Below are positions 6,545-8,233 of a stretch of 8,233 nt of DNA, one piece after another. The notes beneath the pieces are model-generated. The model was given only the letters and a program-made list of their open reading frames with translations. It had not been told where the DNA came from and did not search any database. Source of the DNA: a bacterium (lineage in GTDB: Bacteria > Actinomycetota > Acidimicrobiia > Acidimicrobiales > Bin134). The first letter of the stretch is position 1, and each line of letters starts with the position of its first letter. Location of the stretch: assembly GCA_028820035.1 (NCBI GenBank), contig JAPPKI010000139.1, forward strand, positions 1-8,233. Direction: 5' to 3'. The position numbers were made by a program, and so were the translations under genes.

Positions 6545-6898
6545 TCAGTAGCGCTCGAAGCGGGCGTTGAGCCTTGACATGTCCTCGTAGTCGGTGGTGA
6601 GGATGAACGTGCCCAGGCCTTCTGCGACCACGGTGAGGTGGGCGTCAACCACGTCAGAGGTACCGGTCTCGGCGAGCCTGAGCCCCACCCTCACCGACTC
6701 GTCGAGAGGGTGTGTCTCGAAGTAGCGCAGCGCGCGGGACAAGTTCGCCTGTCTAGCCGGCTCCCGCCAAACCTGAGCAAGCACCGGGTGAGTCGTGTGC
6801 AGATCATCGCCCCGCTCGGCCGCCCGCTTGATCAGCGCCCACAATCGGGAGTTCAGGTTCTCGCTGTCGAGGATCAGCGGGCCAGCGTCAATGATCAA
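6545..6898 (-). CDS. vapC: VapC-type PIN-domain ribonuclease toxin
   Basis: This 117-residue protein has the size and layout of a VapC toxin, a Mg2+-dependent endoribonuclease inhibited by its partner VapB. The acidic PIN residues are visible: Asp4 in MIIDAGPLIL, Glu46 in VLAQVWRE, Asp82 and Asp85 in GTSDVVDAHL, and Asp103 in LTTDYEDM. All four acidic positions are present, so it appears intact. The start is an unusual TTG at 6896-6898, overlapping the vapB TGA by two bases (TTGA), which is typical of translational coupling. A strong AGGGGG ribosome binding site stands 7 nt upstream, inside the end of vapB. The RNA target cannot be predicted from sequence. Confidence 0.88.
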   Translation of the reverse strand: MIIDAGPLILDSENLNSRLWALIKRAAERGDDLHTTHPVLAQVWREPARQANLSRALRYFETHPLDESVRVGLRLAETGTSDVVDAHLTVVAEGLGTFILTTDYEDMSRLNARFERY

Positions 6899-7140
6899 CG
6901 ATTAACCCCCTGGCGGTCGAGAACGGCATCGGCCCACTCAAGATGCTTCGAACTGATGGGGCCTTCCTCTGCCTCCCACGAAGCGATCATGTCGAGCAGC
7001 GCATGACTGCGGCGGCGCCGTTTCACCTCGGCGAGCAGAGACCGTTTGATGGCCAGCGTCTTGGTACCGTCCATTGCCACTAGCTCAGCGAGAGCAGCCT
7101 CCATCTCGTCATCGAAGTTGATGGTTGTCTTGGTTACCAT
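6895..7140 (-). CDS. vapB: VapB-type ribbon-helix-helix antitoxin
   Basis: This 81-residue protein has an N-terminal ribbon-helix-helix signature: the strand KTTINFD (4-10), helix one (about 11-22) and a second helix TLAIKRSLLAEVKRRRR (28-44). This domain dimerises and binds the operator in front of its own genes. The C-terminal part (about 50-81, with SWEAEEGPISSKHLEWADAV) is the likely toxin-binding tail. It is the first gene of the pair, overlapping vapC. The frame is open up to a more distant start at 7194, but the ATG at 7138-7140 is preferred because the antitoxin fold begins directly there and the promoter lies immediately upstream. There is no ribosome binding site before this ATG, consistent with a leaderless transcript. 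Confidence 0.87.
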   Translation of the reverse strand: MVTKTTINFDDEMEAALAELVAMDGTKTLAIKRSLLAEVKRRRRSHALLDMIASWEAEEGPISSKHLEWADAVLDRQGVNR

Positions 7141-7145
7141 TCCAA

Positions 7146-7175
7146 TATGGTATTTGTATGGTATAGATAAGGCAA
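7146..7175 (-). promoter_or_regulatory. vapBC promoter with direct-repeat operator
   Basis: On the minus strand TTGCCT (7175-7170) and TACCAT (7152-7147) are spaced by exactly 17 bp, each matching 4 of 6 positions of the -35 and -10 consensus. The implied transcription start falls at or next to the vapB ATG. Two exact copies of TATGGTAT (7146-7153 and 7157-7164, plus strand) are 11 bp apart, one helical turn, covering the -10 and spacer. This is the arrangement expected for a VapB-type ribbon-helix-helix repressor and would give autoregulation. Confidence 0.6.
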
Positions 7176-7199
7176 CCCAGTAGGGCGGCATCACCGAGG

Positions 7200-7220
7200 C
7201 GAGGCCGGTCGGCGGCCTCG
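7200..7220. repeat. Perfect 8-bp GC-rich inverted repeat upstream of the SDR gene
   Basis: CGAGGCCG (7200-7207) and CGGCCTCG (7213-7220) flank a 5-nt spacer. No T-run follows on either strand and no gene ends nearby, so a terminator is unlikely. It lies 89 bp before the SDR start and 60 bp before vapB, in the 168-bp region shared by the two divergent units. It could be an operator (TetR-family operators are often palindromes of this kind) or a 5' leader hairpin. The rest of 7141-7308 shows only the vapBC promoter and the SDR ribosome binding site. Confidence 0.45.
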
Positions 7221-7308
7221 AAGCTTCAACTCATGCCACCTTCCTCCTCCGCTTGCACGATTGGAAACCACCCCACTCCCCACCGAACCCTGCTAAGGAT
7301 AAGCACCC

Positions 7309-8106
7309 ATGGGAACTATCGTCATCACCGGATCAGCAGGCGGCATCGGCCAGGCCACCAGGGAGCGGCTCGCCCTCAACGGCCACGAGGTGATCGGGGT
7401 GGACATACGAGATGCCGAGGTAATTGCCGACCTTTCCACTCCCGAGGGGCGCACCGAGATGATCGGCGCGGTGGCCACAGCCACAGGAGGCCGGATCGAC
7501 GGCCTGGTGGCCGGTGCGGGCATCACCGGCCCCGATCCCGAGCAGGTGGTGTCGATCAACTACTTCGGCGCCGTGGCCACCGTGGAGGGGCTGCGACCCT
7601 TGTTGGCCCAGGGTACCGACGCCTCGGCCGTGGCCATTAGTTCCAACTCATCCACCACGGTGGCGGATCTGCCCAACGGGCTGATCGACGCCTGCCTGGG
7701 CGACAACGAAGCCCAAGCCCGAGAGCTAGCCGGTTCCGACCCGGGAACGGCCTACGCCACCAGCAAGCTGGCTCTAGCCCGCTGGGTTCGCCGCACCGCC
7801 ATAGGCGGCGACTGGATCGGCTCGGGCATCCGGTTGAACGCGGTGGCGCCCGGGCTCATCGACACCCCTTTGGTGGCCGACAACCTCGACATGATCATGA
7901 ACTTGGGCGATGTCTACCCCATCCCCATTGGACGACCCGGTCGGGCCGCCGAGGTGGCCAACTTATTAGCCTTCCTGTTGTCGCCCGACGCCAGCTTGTT
8001 CTGCGGCTCGGTGGTGTTCATGGACGGCGGCAGCGACGCCGCCCTCAACGCCGACGCCTGGCCCACCACCAACACCACCGCCGAACGCTGGCCAATCGGA
8101 GACTGA
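7309..8106 (+). CDS. Short-chain dehydrogenase/reductase, 3-alpha-hydroxysteroid dehydrogenase/carbonyl reductase-like
   Basis: This 265-residue classical SDR binds NAD(P) through TGSAGGIG (7-14), with Asp32 after the second strand favouring NAD(H). It has VAGAGI (67-72), the structural Asn84 in SINYFG, the serine segment AISSNSS (109-115), the catalytic YATSK (Tyr149, Lys153) and the late NAVAPGLIDTP (177-187). The stretch VDIRDAEVIADLST (31-44) is almost the same as I remember in the 3-alpha-hydroxysteroid dehydrogenase/carbonyl reductase of Comamonas testosteroni, and SINYFGA and the C-terminal DGG also fit. The likely reaction is reversible oxidation of a secondary alcohol on a cyclic substrate such as a steroid; the exact substrate is not visible. 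The start is the ATG at 7309 with AGGA 9 nt upstream. It is a stand-alone plus-strand gene. Confidence 0.88.
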   Translation: MGTIVITGSAGGIGQATRERLALNGHEVIGVDIRDAEVIADLSTPEGRTEMIGAVATATGGRIDGLVAGAGITGPDPEQVVSINYFGAVATVEGLRPLLAQGTDASAVAISSNSSTTVADLPNGLIDACLGDNEAQARELAGSDPGTAYATSKLALARWVRRTAIGGDWIGSGIRLNAVAPGLIDTPLVADNLDMIMNLGDVYPIPIGRPGRAAEVANLLAFLLSPDASLFCGSVVFMDGGSDAALNADAWPTTNTTAERWPIGD

Positions 8107-8133
8107 CCGCTCCTATTCGAAGCTCTCGACGCT

Positions 8134-8233
8134 CTACTTCCCGCGTTGGCGCTTTTGGATGCGGGCCCATTCGTCGCGGAGGCCGACGGTGCGGTGGAAC
8201 AGGTCGGGGGTTTCGGGGTCGCGGGCGAAGTAG
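8134..8233 (-). CDS. C-terminal end of an unidentified protein (5' part outside window)
   Basis: On the minus strand a frame with strong GC third-position bias enters from the right edge and ends at TAG (8134-8136), giving the last 32 residues. The end reads ETPDLFHRTVGLRDEWARIQ and closes with the basic tail KRQRGK. I do not recognise the family. It converges with the SDR gene, 27 bp away. It is real coding sequence judging by codon use, but the fragment is too short for a function. Confidence 0.6.
   Translation of the reverse strand, partial: YFARDPETPDLFHRTVGLRDEWARIQKRQRGK

Noticed and set aside
7141..7194. N-terminal extension of VapB up to 7194
   Set aside because: The extension overlaps the promoter and operator repeats, and the ribbon-helix-helix fold begins just after the ATG at 7140.

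Overview
The window looks like chromosomal DNA from a high-GC actinobacterium. Hand counts give about 68% GC in ordinary genes (for example 41 of 60 bases at 3061-3120), with strong C/G third-position bias. The gene content (crotonases, a steroid-type short-chain dehydrogenase, a DM13 protein and a UGSC-family selenoprotein) would fit an environmental member of the Acidimicrobiia or a related class. That placement is inference from gene content and composition only. I see no tRNA, rRNA, CRISPR array or transposase.

Region 1 (1-2947, minus strand) is a compact gene set, read right to left. It starts with a membrane-anchored DM13-domain protein, followed after 16 bp by a PaaG-like crotonase. 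After a further 47 bp comes a UGSC-family protein with an in-frame TGA at its predicted selenocysteine position, and directly against its stop codon starts a conserved uncharacterised partner protein that runs off the left edge. The UGSC gene is the most notable feature: called naively it would appear as two fragments, but read through TGA it is one 177-residue protein with the motif Sec-Gly-Ser-Cys and a hairpin 10 nt after the TGA, where a bacterial SECIS element is expected.

Region 2 (2948-3843) holds a short divergent intergenic region and a second, plus-strand crotonase with histidines at both positions where classical enoyl-CoA hydratases carry catalytic glutamates.

Region 3 (3885-7140, minus strand) is accessory-like. 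It holds a VapBC toxin-antitoxin pair with a recognisable promoter and operator, followed by a large secreted protein of about eight FN3-like repeats, most carrying a cysteine pair. The repeat part of that gene is much more AT-rich than its surroundings (22 of 60 bases GC at 4261-4320, 31 of 60 at 5041-5100), which suggests transfer or different selection.

Region 4 (7141-8233) holds a plus-strand SDR closely resembling 3-alpha-hydroxysteroid dehydrogenase/carbonyl reductase, preceded by a strong GC-rich inverted repeat. The C-terminal end of an unidentified minus-strand gene follows at the right edge.

Taken together, the crotonases and the SDR point to acyl-CoA or cyclic-substrate catabolism. 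The DM13 protein and the UGSC selenoprotein suggest a linked redox function whose chemistry cannot be read from the sequence.
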